Positions 16,373-25,272 of a stretch of DNA of 42,793 nt are shown here, piece by piece. The first letter of the stretch is position 1. The number at the start of each line of letters is the position of its first letter. The stretch comes from an uncultured Alphaproteobacteria bacterium. GTDB taxonomy: Bacteria > Pseudomonadota > Alphaproteobacteria > Rhodobacterales > Rhodobacteraceae. Where the stretch lies: the NCBI GenBank assembly GCA_902530595.1, contig CACAAX010000012.1:1-42793 (forward strand), in the 5' to 3' direction. A program made the translations under genes and the position numbers. Below the pieces are notes generated by a model. That model made no database searches. It was not told where the DNA came from and saw only the letters and a program-made list of their open reading frames with translations.

Positions 16373-17474
16373 TACCCCACTGGCTAAACACCTCGGCTTC
16401 AGTCAATTTAATTTTATGCTTTTCTGTAATGTTTGGTGCTGGAGTTACGGATAGATCAGGCGCTGGTTTTGGCTGAATAATATTAAAAGCCTTAGGAAAA
16501 ATTTCTCGGTATTTATTATGAGGATCGACAAAAGCTTCCTCAAAGTTTAAAACAGGGGCAACGCATGCGTCTGTCCCAAAGTAAATCTCCTCCCACTCTC
16601 TCATAGTTTTTGTCTTAATAATTTCTTGAAATATATCTTTTAGCTTCGGCCAATTAGATTTATCTGTTCTGTTTGGAAGTTCATCAAGTTTTAAATCAAG
16701 TTTTGTAATAAACTCTAGGTAAAACTTATCTTCAATAGCACCAACTGAAATATGCCGACTATCAGAAGTTTTATAAGTTGTGTAAAAAGGCGCACCCCCA
16801 TCAAGAAGATTAGTGTCTCGTCTATCTTCCCATTGTTTAAAATTAAACATAGAGTACATCATTGCCATCAAATTGGCAGTTCCGTCCACGATGGAGCCAT
16901 CGACGACTTGACCCTGACCGGTCTGCTTCGCATGTAAAACGGCACATAGGATTCCAAAAACTAAATACATTGAACCTGCTGCAAAATCCCCCAAAAGATT
17001 TAGTGGTGCTATTGGAGTATCTTTGGTCCCAATAGCGTGAAGTGCGCCAGATATAGAGATATAATTAATATCGTGACCTGCTGTATTACTGAGAGGCCCT
17101 TTCTGACCCCACCCAGTCATTCTTCCATAAACGAGCTTTTTGTTTGCTGAAAGCATCTCTGAAGGTCCTAAGCCCAATCTTTCCATAACGCCTGGTCGAA
17201 ACCCTTCTATCAATATGTCAGAATGGGATACAATTTTCTTCGCAATACCGATGTCGTTAACATTCTTAAGATCAAGCTCTATATAAGATCTATTCCTAAT
17301 AACAATATCAGTAAATTGATTAGCAGCCTGGGTACCTGTTTTTCGAGCAATTCTAATTACATTGGCACCCATATCTGCTAACTGCATAGCAGAAAACGGA
17401 GTTGGTCCAAGCCCATCGAATTCAACAACTTTTAAGCCGGATAAAGGTCCGCCAGTGTTGTTCTGATCCGCCAT
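16365..17474 (-). CDS. Alpha-methylacyl-CoA racemase (CaiB/BaiF family)
   Basis: The family holds class III CoA transferases and racemases. This member carries the racemase residues: H134 in AGHDINYIS, D163 in LLGDFAAG and E247 in VGAIEDKFY. Their spacing is close to the His/Asp/Glu set of known alpha-methylacyl-CoA racemases. It would interconvert 2R- and 2S-methylacyl-CoA so that branched acyl chains can enter beta-oxidation. The length (369) is normal. It starts 5 bases after the acyl-CoA dehydrogenase gene, whose family accepts the S form, which fits a shared pathway for branched lipids. Confidence 0.87.
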   Translation of the reverse strand: MADQNNTGGPLSGLKVVEFDGLGPTPFSAMQLADMGANVIRIARKTGTQAANQFTDIVIRNRSYIELDLKNVNDIGIAKKIVSHSDILIEGFRPGVMERLGLGPSEMLSANKKLVYGRMTGWGQKGPLSNTAGHDINYISISGALHAIGTKDTPIAPLNLLGDFAAGSMYLVFGILCAVLHAKQTGQGQVVDGSIVDGTANLMAMMYSMFNFKQWEDRRDTNLLDGGAPFYTTYKTSDSRHISVGAIEDKFYLEFITKLDLKLDELPNRTDKSNWPKLKDIFQEIIKTKTMREWEEIYFGTDACVAPVLNFEEAFVDPHNKYREIFPKAFNIIQPKPAPDLSVTPAPNITEKHKIKLTEAEVFSQWGID

Positions 17475-17479
17475 TTTAA

Positions 17480-18643
17480 TTAGTCATCCAACGATCTGGC
17501 AATTAATTCCTTCATGATCTCATTAGTCCCTCCATAGATCGACTGTACACGGGCATCGGCGTACATGCGAGCGATAGGGTACTCCATTATAAAACCGTAT
17601 CCGCCATGAAGCTGTAAACATCCATCCATAATCTCATTTTGGGTTTGGCTTCCCCAGTATTTTGCCATTGAAGCCGTAGCAGCATCAAGAGAACCCTGCT
17701 TAACCCTATCAACACAATCATTAATAAAGGACCTAAGAACCTCAGCTTTAGTTTTCATTTCAGCGAGTTGAAAACGAGTATTTTGAAAATCCATAATTCG
17801 CTTATCAAAGGCTTTTCTATCTTTGACATATTTAATTGTCTCTTCGAGCGCAAAGTCTATGTTTCCCAGAGCGCCTATTCCAATTGCTAATCTTTCCCAT
17901 GGCAACTGTTTCATCAATTGATAAAAACCTTGGCCTTCTTCACTCCCAAGCAAATTTGTTAAAGGAACCTTAACATCTTCAAAAAACAACTCACATGTGT
18001 CATTACCTTTTTGACCTAGTTTCTTTAAGGGCTTTCCTCTTGAGAAGCCTTCTAGGTCTTTTGTTTCAACGACTACTAATGATACACCTTTCGATTTTTC
18101 ATTTTTATTTGTCTTTGCCGCTAAAACAATGAGGTCAGCTGAGCCACCATTTGTTATAAATATTTTCGATCCATTAATTTTATATTGGTTTCCATCTTTT
18201 TCTGCAGTTGTTTTAATTGCTTGAACATCCGACCCAGTACTGGGTTCGGTCATGGCAAGAGAAGCCACGTATTCACCAGTTGAAAGTTTAGGAAGCCATC
18301 TTTTCTTCTGTTCATCGGTACCATAAGCATTGATGTAATGAACAACTATTGATTGAATCGCATATCCCCAGCTACCAGAGTCTCCCGCTGTTCTTCCAAG
18401 CTCATATAAAGTGATAGCATCGAATCCTAAATCACCGCCGAAGCCACCGAATTCTTCAGGTATTGAGCTTCCTAAAATTCCAGCATCTCCCGCCTTATTC
18501 CATAACGTCCTGTCGACTTGTTGTTTTTTACCCCACTCGTCCAGATTGGGCTTTACTTCGTCTATAAAAAATTTCTTTACACTATCTGTAAATAATTGGT
18601 GTTCTTCCATTTGCCATTTAGAAGTTGGGGTAAATAATGTCAT
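17480..18643 (-). CDS. Acyl-CoA dehydrogenase, long-chain/isovaleryl active-site type
   Basis: A 387-residue FAD enzyme that oxidises acyl-CoA to 2-enoyl-CoA. Family motifs are LAMTEPSTGSDV (129-140), KIFITNGG (160-167) and the C-terminal LHGGYGFIMEYPIARMYAD. The site of the catalytic Glu of medium-chain enzymes reads IYGGTNEI, so Gly replaces it. Instead E250 in PWERLAIG stands where isovaleryl-CoA and long-chain enzymes keep their catalytic base. That places it in the long/branched-chain group. It is the first gene of the operon with the racemase, nitroreductase and MeaB. The divergent gap 18644-18759 should hold its promoter. Confidence 0.93.
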   Translation of the reverse strand: MTLFTPTSKWQMEEHQLFTDSVKKFFIDEVKPNLDEWGKKQQVDRTLWNKAGDAGILGSSIPEEFGGFGGDLGFDAITLYELGRTAGDSGSWGYAIQSIVVHYINAYGTDEQKKRWLPKLSTGEYVASLAMTEPSTGSDVQAIKTTAEKDGNQYKINGSKIFITNGGSADLIVLAAKTNKNEKSKGVSLVVVETKDLEGFSRGKPLKKLGQKGNDTCELFFEDVKVPLTNLLGSEEGQGFYQLMKQLPWERLAIGIGALGNIDFALEETIKYVKDRKAFDKRIMDFQNTRFQLAEMKTKAEVLRSFINDCVDRVKQGSLDAATASMAKYWGSQTQNEIMDGCLQLHGGYGFIMEYPIARMYADARVQSIYGGTNEIMKELIARSLDD

Positions 18644-18680
18644 AAAAGTTCCTCAAAATAATTAGTATGTGAAAATGCTA

Positions 18681-18727
18681 CTACAAAAAAAATTTTGTGA
18701 ACATCTAAATTTTGAACTTTTTTGTAG
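18681..18727. repeat. Inverted repeat in the divergent gap
   Basis: A 10-base perfect inverted repeat (CTACAAAAAA at 18681-18690, TTTTTTGTAG at 18718-18727) flanks 27 bases that hold a near-direct repeat (AATTTTGTGAAC and AATTTTGAAC). It lies between the divergent acyl-CoA dehydrogenase and hydrolase genes. It could be an operator for a dimeric regulator or a hairpin in the hydrolase leader. AT-richness makes chance more likely than usual, so this is tentative. Confidence 0.35.
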
Positions 18728-18759
18728 ATATTTGAGGTTTTCTCCCCCAACATGTATTG

Positions 18760-19764
18760 ATGTTGGCTTTGATAGTGAAATATACTTCTTTTCTTGTGAT
18801 TTCAATATTTATTACATGCCTGGCCGTGGGCGAATTTATACTGTGGCAAGCTTTACCGGTTTCATGCTCAAACCATGAAAAAATAGAAACGAATAATCCT
18901 ATCAAGTTTGTAACGAATGCAAAAGGCCATGGTCCCTTCAGAGGTGAGAGATGGTCACAACTAGTGGATATGGACCTTTCACAGTGGTACCTAAAAAACA
19001 AAAAATACGAAAGCGTAACAATAAAAAATACAGAAGATGGTATAGATATTAGTTCTTGGTGGATACCCGCTGGTGAAGAAAGTGAAAAGCGAACGGTTAT
19101 TGTTGTGCATGGCATTAATGGTTCAAAGAAACAATTTAATCAATTGATACCAGCAAATATTATTGCCAATTCTGGATTAAATGTTTTGATGATAGATGTT
19201 AGAAATCATGGGGAAAGTTCATGTCCAGATGGATGGCACTACGCTGGAATTGAAGAATGGAAAGATGTTGATGCCGCAATTGAATATCTTATCGATAAAA
19301 AAGGAATACCAGAGAGAAATATTGGAATTCATGCGGTCTCAGGTGGAGGTCTGGGTACTTTCTTTTTGATAAAAAATAGAAAAGATCTTGGAGCATTTTC
19401 ACTTGATAGTGGAGTGTTTGATTGGGACTCTATTGTCCAACATGAGTTGGAATACCATGGTGTGCCTGGGTTTACGTGGCAGCTTGCTATTTTTGTAGCT
19501 AAATTTCACGGCATTTTCTTTGATAAGAATTTGCCTAAAGAAGCGCTTAATGAATTGCAGGAAAGGCCATTGCTCGTTTTTCATGGGAAAAAAGATTCTA
19601 GAGTGCCCTTCTTCCATTCCGAGAAATTAGTTGAATATGTGAAAAGTATTAATGGTAAAATAATATTTTTTCCATTAGAAGGAGCAGACCATACAGAGGG
19701 TGTGCTATCACACTCCGAGATTTATGAGGATAATCTCCCCAAATTTTTCAAAACAAACCTTTAA
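18760..19764 (+). CDS. Membrane-anchored alpha/beta hydrolase
   Basis: A serine hydrolase of the alpha/beta fold with an N-terminal membrane helix (about residues 5-30), so it is probably anchored with the catalytic domain in the periplasm. The oxyanion region is VVHGINGSKKQF. The nucleophile is S194 in HAVSGGG, an A-x-S-x-G elbow instead of the common G-x-S-x-G. D279 (GKKDSRVP) and H311 (EGADHTEG) complete the triad. The LMIDVRNHGESS segment is typical of the family. I use the ATG at 18760; a TTG lies directly before it. The reductase gene follows after 15 bases, so the two may form an operon. The substrate is unknown. Confidence 0.85.
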   Translation: MLALIVKYTSFLVISIFITCLAVGEFILWQALPVSCSNHEKIETNNPIKFVTNAKGHGPFRGERWSQLVDMDLSQWYLKNKKYESVTIKNTEDGIDISSWWIPAGEESEKRTVIVVHGINGSKKQFNQLIPANIIANSGLNVLMIDVRNHGESSCPDGWHYAGIEEWKDVDAAIEYLIDKKGIPERNIGIHAVSGGGLGTFFLIKNRKDLGAFSLDSGVFDWDSIVQHELEYHGVPGFTWQLAIFVAKFHGIFFDKNLPKEALNELQERPLLVFHGKKDSRVPFFHSEKLVEYVKSINGKIIFFPLEGADHTEGVLSHSEIYEDNLPKFFKTNL

Positions 19765-19779
19765 TGGGTAGGATGGAAT

Positions 19780-20787
19780 ATGAACAGAAAAATAATTCTT
19801 AAATCACGACCAGAAAAAGAACCTCTAAGAGAGAATTTTCAAATTGTTGAAGAGGATTTGAAGCCAGTTCAACCCGGTCAAGTACAATTAAAGTCAATTT
19901 ATTTGTCTTTAGATCCCTATATGAGAGGAAGGATGAACGCAGGGCGCAGTTATGCAAAGCCCGTGGAACTAGGAACTGTAATGGAGGGAGAAGCTGTTTC
20001 TGAAGTTATAGAAAGTCAAAGTGATACCTTTAACAAAGGTGATATTGTTATCGGTAGAACTGGATGGCAAACAATGCCGTTGGTTTCGGATAAAGCTATA
20101 GAAAAGGTTCACAATCCTGATCTTCCTCTAAGTCTAGCTCTTGGGACGTTGGGAATGCCGGGTAGAACTGCCTATATAGGAATGATGAATATTGGGAATC
20201 CAAAAGAGGGAGAGACTTTAGTTGTATCTGCGGCTTCGGGAGCTGTTGGATCTGTTGTAGGACAAATTGGAAAAATTTATGGCTGTAATGTAATAGGGGT
20301 TGTGGGTAATGAAGAAAAATCGATTTATGTAAAAAATGAATTAGGCTTTGATCATTGTCTGAATTACAACGATGATAATTTCGAAAAAAAACTAGGCGAA
20401 ATTTGTAAAAATGGCATCGACATTTATTGGGAAAATGTTGGAGGGAAAACATTCAATGCCGTTTATCCTCATCTCCGAGATTTTGCAAGAATTCCAGTTT
20501 GTGGTGTAATCTCAATGTATAATAATCAAAGCCAGCAATTGGAAGAAGATCGTCTGCCGATGTTTTTTAGAAATGTTCTAACTTGGCGATTGAGAATACA
20601 AGGATTTATTGTGAGAGAATTCCCTGAGCAACAACTAGAAGCAATGCAGCATTTAGAAAAGTGGTATTTGGAAGGGAAGCTAAAATACAGAGAGGATATA
20701 GTAGAAGGCTTGGACAATATGGTAGAAGCTTTTCAAGGTCTTTTAAGAGGTGACAATTTTGGAAAGTTGTTAATCAAAGTCAACTGA
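19780..20787 (+). CDS. CurA-like NADP-dependent oxidoreductase (zinc-free MDR family)
   Basis: A 335-residue medium-chain reductase of the leukotriene B4 dehydrogenase/CurA group, which reduces activated double bonds of enones with NADPH. The family pattern is visible: SLDPYMRGRM (43-52), LGTLGMPGRTAY (121-132), the nucleotide-binding AASGAVGSVVGQ (151-162), GIDIYWENVGG and ISMYN. No zinc ligands are seen, as expected. It lies 15 bases after the hydrolase and 31 bases before the methyltransferase on the same strand, which suggests one operon. The true substrate is not known; aldehyde or enone detoxification is a reasonable guess. Confidence 0.9.
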   Translation: MNRKIILKSRPEKEPLRENFQIVEEDLKPVQPGQVQLKSIYLSLDPYMRGRMNAGRSYAKPVELGTVMEGEAVSEVIESQSDTFNKGDIVIGRTGWQTMPLVSDKAIEKVHNPDLPLSLALGTLGMPGRTAYIGMMNIGNPKEGETLVVSAASGAVGSVVGQIGKIYGCNVIGVVGNEEKSIYVKNELGFDHCLNYNDDNFEKKLGEICKNGIDIYWENVGGKTFNAVYPHLRDFARIPVCGVISMYNNQSQQLEEDRLPMFFRNVLTWRLRIQGFIVREFPEQQLEAMQHLEKWYLEGKLKYREDIVEGLDNMVEAFQGLLRGDNFGKLLIKVN

Positions 20788-20805
20788 GTAACAGAACGCA
20801 TATTT

Positions 20806-20813
20806 AGAGGAGG
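20806..20813 (+). promoter_or_regulatory. Strong ribosome binding site of the methyltransferase gene
   Basis: AGAGGAGG lies 5 bases before the ATG at 20819. It is one of the few near-perfect Shine-Dalgarno sites in this window, where many genes have weak or no such site, so the methyltransferase may be strongly translated. Confidence 0.6.
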
Positions 20814-20818
20814 AAAAA

Positions 20819-21883
20819 ATGTTAGACACTAACTTAGATGTTGAAAAATTAAAAAAACTTCAGTTTAAGATAATGAAAGATGTTGCAGCATCAGCATTAA
20901 TACCACTTATGCGAATAGGTGATCAGTTAGGGCTCTTTCAAAAACTTTCTGCATTAGGACCTATCACTTCCAAAAAGTTTGCTGAAGAAGCCAAAGTTGA
21001 TGAGCGTTATTTGAGGGAGTGGTTGTATGCTTTATCCGCTACTGACTTTGTCTCTTATGATGGAGAAAAAGAGGAATTTTCATTATCACCTGAACAAAAA
21101 GCAGTTTTTGCAGATGAAGAAGGGCCAGCTAATATGTTAGGTGCGTATGAAGTTCTAGCAGGACAAGTATATGCTGAGGAAAAAGTACTAGAAGCCTTTA
21201 AAACAGGAAATGGTGTAGCCTATGAAAATGCTTGCCCTCTGTGTTTTACCGGAACTGCTAGATTTTTTAAGCCATCTTATCAAGTAAATCTTATAGAGAA
21301 ATGGCTTCCTATGATTGATGGTTTCGGCGAAATAATGAAGTCTGGTGGAAGCTTTGCAGACGTTGGGTGTGGACACGGACTGTCTACATTAATGGTTGCA
21401 CAAGCATTTCCAAATGCAAGTGTAGCGGGGTTTGATATCCATGGACCATCAATAGAGGAAGCAAAAAAACTGGCTGATAGTGCTGGAATATTAGATAGGA
21501 TAAAATATGAGATAGCGGATTCAAAAAGTTATGAAGGCAAGTTTGATTATATAGCTTTTTTTGATTGCCTTCATGACATGGGCGATCCTGTGGGAGCCGC
21601 AAAATATGCCTATGATCATCTAAACAAGGGTGGGGGGGTTATTCTGATTGAGCCAACAGCAAATGATAAACCAGAGGAAAACTTTAACATTTTTGGACAA
21701 ATGTATTATTCCTTCTCAACTATGGGATGTATACCGGTTTCAAAATCTCAGGAGGTTGGCTTAGCATTGGGTGCTCAAGCTGGACCCGCTAAACTAATTG
21801 AGGTTTTGGAGCAGGCAGGCTTTAAGGACTGCAAGATAGTCAAAAAAAATGCGACAAATATGGTATTAGAGGCGAGAAAATAA
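20819..21883 (+). CDS. Class I SAM-dependent methyltransferase with winged-helix N-terminus
   Basis: A 354-residue methyltransferase. The N-terminal part (about 15-95) looks like the winged-helix dimerisation domain found before many small-molecule methyltransferases: LGLFQKLSALGPITSKKFAEEA, then VDERYLREWLYALSATDFV. SAM-binding motif I is DVGCGHG (181-187), followed by AGFDIHGPSIEEAK and FDCLHDMGDPVGAAKYA. This layout resembles a group of bacterial proteins often called transcriptional-regulator-like methyltransferases. The acceptor is not known. Its 3' end overlaps the convergent MFS gene by 18 bases. A strong Shine-Dalgarno precedes the start. Confidence 0.87.
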   Translation: MLDTNLDVEKLKKLQFKIMKDVAASALIPLMRIGDQLGLFQKLSALGPITSKKFAEEAKVDERYLREWLYALSATDFVSYDGEKEEFSLSPEQKAVFADEEGPANMLGAYEVLAGQVYAEEKVLEAFKTGNGVAYENACPLCFTGTARFFKPSYQVNLIEKWLPMIDGFGEIMKSGGSFADVGCGHGLSTLMVAQAFPNASVAGFDIHGPSIEEAKKLADSAGILDRIKYEIADSKSYEGKFDYIAFFDCLHDMGDPVGAAKYAYDHLNKGGGVILIEPTANDKPEENFNIFGQMYYSFSTMGCIPVSKSQEVGLALGAQAGPAKLIEVLEQAGFKDCKIVKKNATNMVLEARK

Positions 21884-23035
21884 AAGTCTATAATTGATCA
21901 TGCATATTCCTGCCATGAAAAGCGAGCAGCCAGATAAAAGCATGGCGTTTTGGTAGTCTCCAAAAAAGTCGATCATTAAACCTGAAATGTATGGTCCAAG
22001 AATCTGGCCAATGCTAAAGGTGGTAGTTAAAAAAGCCACGGCAAATTTTATTGAGCCAGCATGCCGGATCTTTCCTTCCATTAACACTAAACCAACGATG
22101 CCGACTACCCCAAGTCCATAAGCTAAGCAGGCAAATAATGAAGCTCCAATTCCATCAAAAAAGTACAAGGTAAGTATCCCTGTAGAGCAGGTGAAGCAGG
22201 ATAAGGCTAAAGAGATATGATTACCAGTAAGTTTACTGATAGCTTGCCAGATGAAAATGGCTGGCATAGCAGATATCCCAACTAAGATCCAACTTGCATG
22301 CTGAATGTTCTCTAATGCGGGGGTGTTGACTGCCAAAGCTGCGATAAAGGTGCCAAAAATAATGTAGCCAAACCCAAAAAAAAAGTAACCTACGGAGATA
22401 CCGACGAATCCCAAAGAGAGTTTATTCGACTCAGAGGTCTGATCAATGCTTGGTTCTGAACCTTTTTCTAGTGGACTTGAAATGATTGGTATCGTTAAAA
22501 CCAAGCAAATTAACGCTATCACAAACCATTGGTAGTGCCATTGCAAGTCAAACATAGAGCAGATCCATACAGCTATAGCACTTAAAAACATTCCAACACC
22601 AAAACCCGATATATGAGCTAAACGAAGATCTATGCGACCGGTAACTGTAATCTGAGAAAAAATTAGATTTGTCGCTATAACTAATCCAATTGCACCTGAA
22701 ATTCCCTGAAGGAATCTTAATAGAACGAATATGTAAAAATCGCTAGTTGAACCCATAAGGCCAAGTGTCAAAATGGACACTACAACCGAAAAATAAAGTG
22801 TAAGCCTTTGTTTGTTTGCAAAAGAATAGATAAGGGGAATTATCGAACCAATTAGATATCCCAAATAGTTAGAAGAAGCTATCAAACCGATATCTGCAGA
22901 GGAAATATTAAGAGTATTTTGCATGTAGGGGATTATAGGAGTATAAGCAAACCTGCCTAAGCCACCAGTAATTGCCACAACACAAATTCCTACTACTGCT
23001 AATCTCAACTGTGAATTTGTTGTTAAAAATGACAT
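21866..23035 (-). CDS. YbfB/YjiJ-family MFS transporter
   Basis: A 389-residue major facilitator protein with about 12 membrane helices by hydrophobicity. The start GGLGRFAYTPIIPYMQ and the first loop region SSNYLGYLIGSII match the YbfB/YjiJ group, whose substrates are mostly unknown. The second half starts after a polar loop (about 195-215) and shows a repeat of the first-half layout. The ATG at 23033-23035 is preceded by 74 bases facing the SelD fusion gene, so promoters for both must lie there. The 3' end overlaps the methyltransferase gene by 18 bases. Confidence 0.87.
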   Translation of the reverse strand: MSFLTTNSQLRLAVVGICVVAITGGLGRFAYTPIIPYMQNTLNISSADIGLIASSNYLGYLIGSIIPLIYSFANKQRLTLYFSVVVSILTLGLMGSTSDFYIFVLLRFLQGISGAIGLVIATNLIFSQITVTGRIDLRLAHISGFGVGMFLSAIAVWICSMFDLQWHYQWFVIALICLVLTIPIISSPLEKGSEPSIDQTSESNKLSLGFVGISVGYFFFGFGYIIFGTFIAALAVNTPALENIQHASWILVGISAMPAIFIWQAISKLTGNHISLALSCFTCSTGILTLYFFDGIGASLFACLAYGLGVVGIVGLVLMEGKIRHAGSIKFAVAFLTTTFSIGQILGPYISGLMIDFFGDYQNAMLLSGCSLFMAGICMINYRLLFSRL

Positions 23036-23109
23036 TTGTTTTTATAGTTCCTATGATTGAAAATAGCTTTTTATGCCTTAAGAATATGCAAACAAAAGGA
23101 TAGCCATAA

Positions 23110-25272
23110 ATGAATAGTGAGGAAAGTTTTTTTGAAAGAGACTTGGTTCTCATCGGAGCGGGGCATACAAATTGTCTTTTTTTGAAAATGTGGGCAATGA
23201 AGAGTAATCCTTCTCTTCGAGTGACTCTAATCAATCCAGATCCTAATTCCTCTTATACTGGTATGCTACCTGCTCTAGTAGCTGGTTTATGTACTAAAGC
23301 AGATGCTCAAATAAATTTATTCAGTTTGTGTAGAGCTACAGGAACAAGACTAATTATCGATACTGTTAAAAAAATCGATAAGAGAAAAAATGAAATTTTG
23401 TGTAAGACAGGGAGGATTATAAACTTTGATCTCCTATCCATAAATATTGGATCTAACTCTGTCCCTTTGATTAATGGGTTTAAAAAATTTGGATGCAGTG
23501 TTCGGCCTCTAGCTGCATTTCAAGAGCGTTGGGAAAACTTTTTGGAGTCTGTTAATGAAAAATCTTCTCCAGTTATTTGTGTTATAGGAGGAGGCCTAGC
23601 ATCAATTGAGTTGAGTTTCGCGATGGATATTCGATTGAAGAAGACTGAATTAGAAAATTTCAAGATTAAAATTTTTGAAAGTGGTAAAGCTTTTGAAAAA
23701 TTGAGCTCAAATCAACAAAAATATTTGAAAACCAAAGCCAAGCTACGAAAAATTGAAATAATTGAAAACACAACAATAAAAGAAGTCTCAAATAATGGAT
23801 TAGTACAAAAAAATGGTAACTTGGTTCATGCAGATTTTATTATTTCTTGTATAGGACCTCAACCAAATGATTTGTTTAAAAAGTCAAAAATTGAAAATAA
23901 AGATGGATATGTTTGCGTCGACGAAACGCTAAGAGTTATAGGTTTTCAAAATGCGTTTGCAGTTGGCGATTGTGCATATTTCCCTTCCGAAGCAGTAGAT
24001 AAGTCAGGAGTTTATGCAGTTAGGCAAGCACCAATTCTTCATAAGAATATCCTTAAGCTTTTTAAGAACAAGCAGCTAATTCGATTTAAACCTCAAAGTG
24101 ATTATTTAAAGCTCATTGTCTATGAAGATGAATCCGCGATTTTCCTTAGAAATGGGGTTGCCTTTTCAGCAAAATGGGTTTGGGCATTAAAAAGTTTTAT
24201 CGATAAAAAGTTTATAAAGAATTTTAAAAAACTTAGTGAGATGGTCATTAAGGATATGGAAAACGCTCGAAGCAATAACCAAAAAATGCTTTGTGGTGGC
24301 TGTGGCTCGAAAGTCGGAAATGTTATTTTAGAGTCTTCATTAAGAAAGTTATCAGATCCTAGCTCAAAACATATTGTTAGTAAAATAGGAGATGACGCAG
24401 CAATTATAAAATTTAATTCCTTGTTTCAAGCTTTGACGACCGATCATCTAAGGTCATTCACAAAGGATGCATGGCTTCAAAGTAAAATAACGGCGATCCA
24501 CGCTTTGGGAGATATTTGGGCAATGGGATCCGATCCCGAATTCGCTCTCACAAATATTATTATTCCAGAGTCCTCCAACGACATACAAAAGCGAACAATC
24601 GAAGAAATTATAGATGGGGCAAATAGTGTTTTTGGTGCTGAGGGAGTGAAGATAGTGGGTGGTCATACCTCTTTAGGAAAAGAGCTAGTGATCGGGTTCA
24701 CGTTGGGAGGTCTTTCCAAAAACCAACCCAAGACTGTTGATAGGGCAAGCGTAGGTGATCAAATAATATTAACAAAACCATTAGGCTCTGGGGTTTTATT
24801 GGCAGGGGAAATGCGTTTTGAAGGTGAAGGGCAGGATCTAAAAAATCTTTTTGATGCAATGTCTAAGTCACAAAGTTCTATCGCAAATGTGTTGAGGAAA
24901 GTTGCAAACTCCATGACGGATATCACTGGGTTTGGCTTAGGTGGCCACCTTCTAAACATAGTTTCAAAGTCTAACGTAGGAGCAAAACTATATTTGGATC
25001 AGATACCAGTATACCCTGGTGCCAATAATCTAATAGCCAAAGATATTAGGTCTTCGATTTTCGAGAACAATTACATGTATTCTGAGAGAATGATTATTAA
25101 AACAACAGCGAATACAGATATCCTTTTTGATCCCCAAACATCCGGTCCATTACTTGCTACCGTTCCGAAGAGCAAAGTAAAGGGTATTATTAAATCTGGT
25201 GAGAAGTTGGGTTTTGAGTGTAAAGTAATAGGCGAATTGACAAATGGAAAGCCCTACATAGAGGTATTATAG
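23110..25272 (+). CDS. selD: Fused FAD/NAD oxidoreductase and selenide, water dikinase SelD
   Basis: A two-domain protein of 720 residues. Residues 1 to about 385 form a pyridine-nucleotide oxidoreductase of the NDH-2 type: FAD motif LVLIGAGHTN (13-21), NAD motif VIGGGLASIE (158-167) and AVGDCAYFP (284-292). Residues from about 393 on are SelD, which makes selenophosphate from selenide and ATP. The active site reads CGGCGSKVG; by alignment C398 and K401 match the catalytic Cys17 and Lys20 of E. coli SelD, with Ser in place of the second Cys. DDAAI, TTDHLRSF and ALGDIWAMG follow. The oxidoreductase part may supply reduced selenium, which is inference. It converges with selU, overlapping by 6 bases. 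Confidence 0.95.
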   Translation: MNSEESFFERDLVLIGAGHTNCLFLKMWAMKSNPSLRVTLINPDPNSSYTGMLPALVAGLCTKADAQINLFSLCRATGTRLIIDTVKKIDKRKNEILCKTGRIINFDLLSINIGSNSVPLINGFKKFGCSVRPLAAFQERWENFLESVNEKSSPVICVIGGGLASIELSFAMDIRLKKTELENFKIKIFESGKAFEKLSSNQQKYLKTKAKLRKIEIIENTTIKEVSNNGLVQKNGNLVHADFIISCIGPQPNDLFKKSKIENKDGYVCVDETLRVIGFQNAFAVGDCAYFPSEAVDKSGVYAVRQAPILHKNILKLFKNKQLIRFKPQSDYLKLIVYEDESAIFLRNGVAFSAKWVWALKSFIDKKFIKNFKKLSEMVIKDMENARSNNQKMLCGGCGSKVGNVILESSLRKLSDPSSKHIVSKIGDDAAIIKFNSLFQALTTDHLRSFTKDAWLQSKITAIHALGDIWAMGSDPEFALTNIIIPESSNDIQKRTIEEIIDGANSVFGAEGVKIVGGHTSLGKELVIGFTLGGLSKNQPKTVDRASVGDQIILTKPLGSGVLLAGEMRFEGEGQDLKNLFDAMSKSQSSIANVLRKVANSMTDITGFGLGGHLLNIVSKSNVGAKLYLDQIPVYPGANNLIAKDIRSSIFENNYMYSERMIIKTTANTDILFDPQTSGPLLATVPKSKVKGIIKSGEKLGFECKVIGELTNGKPYIEVL

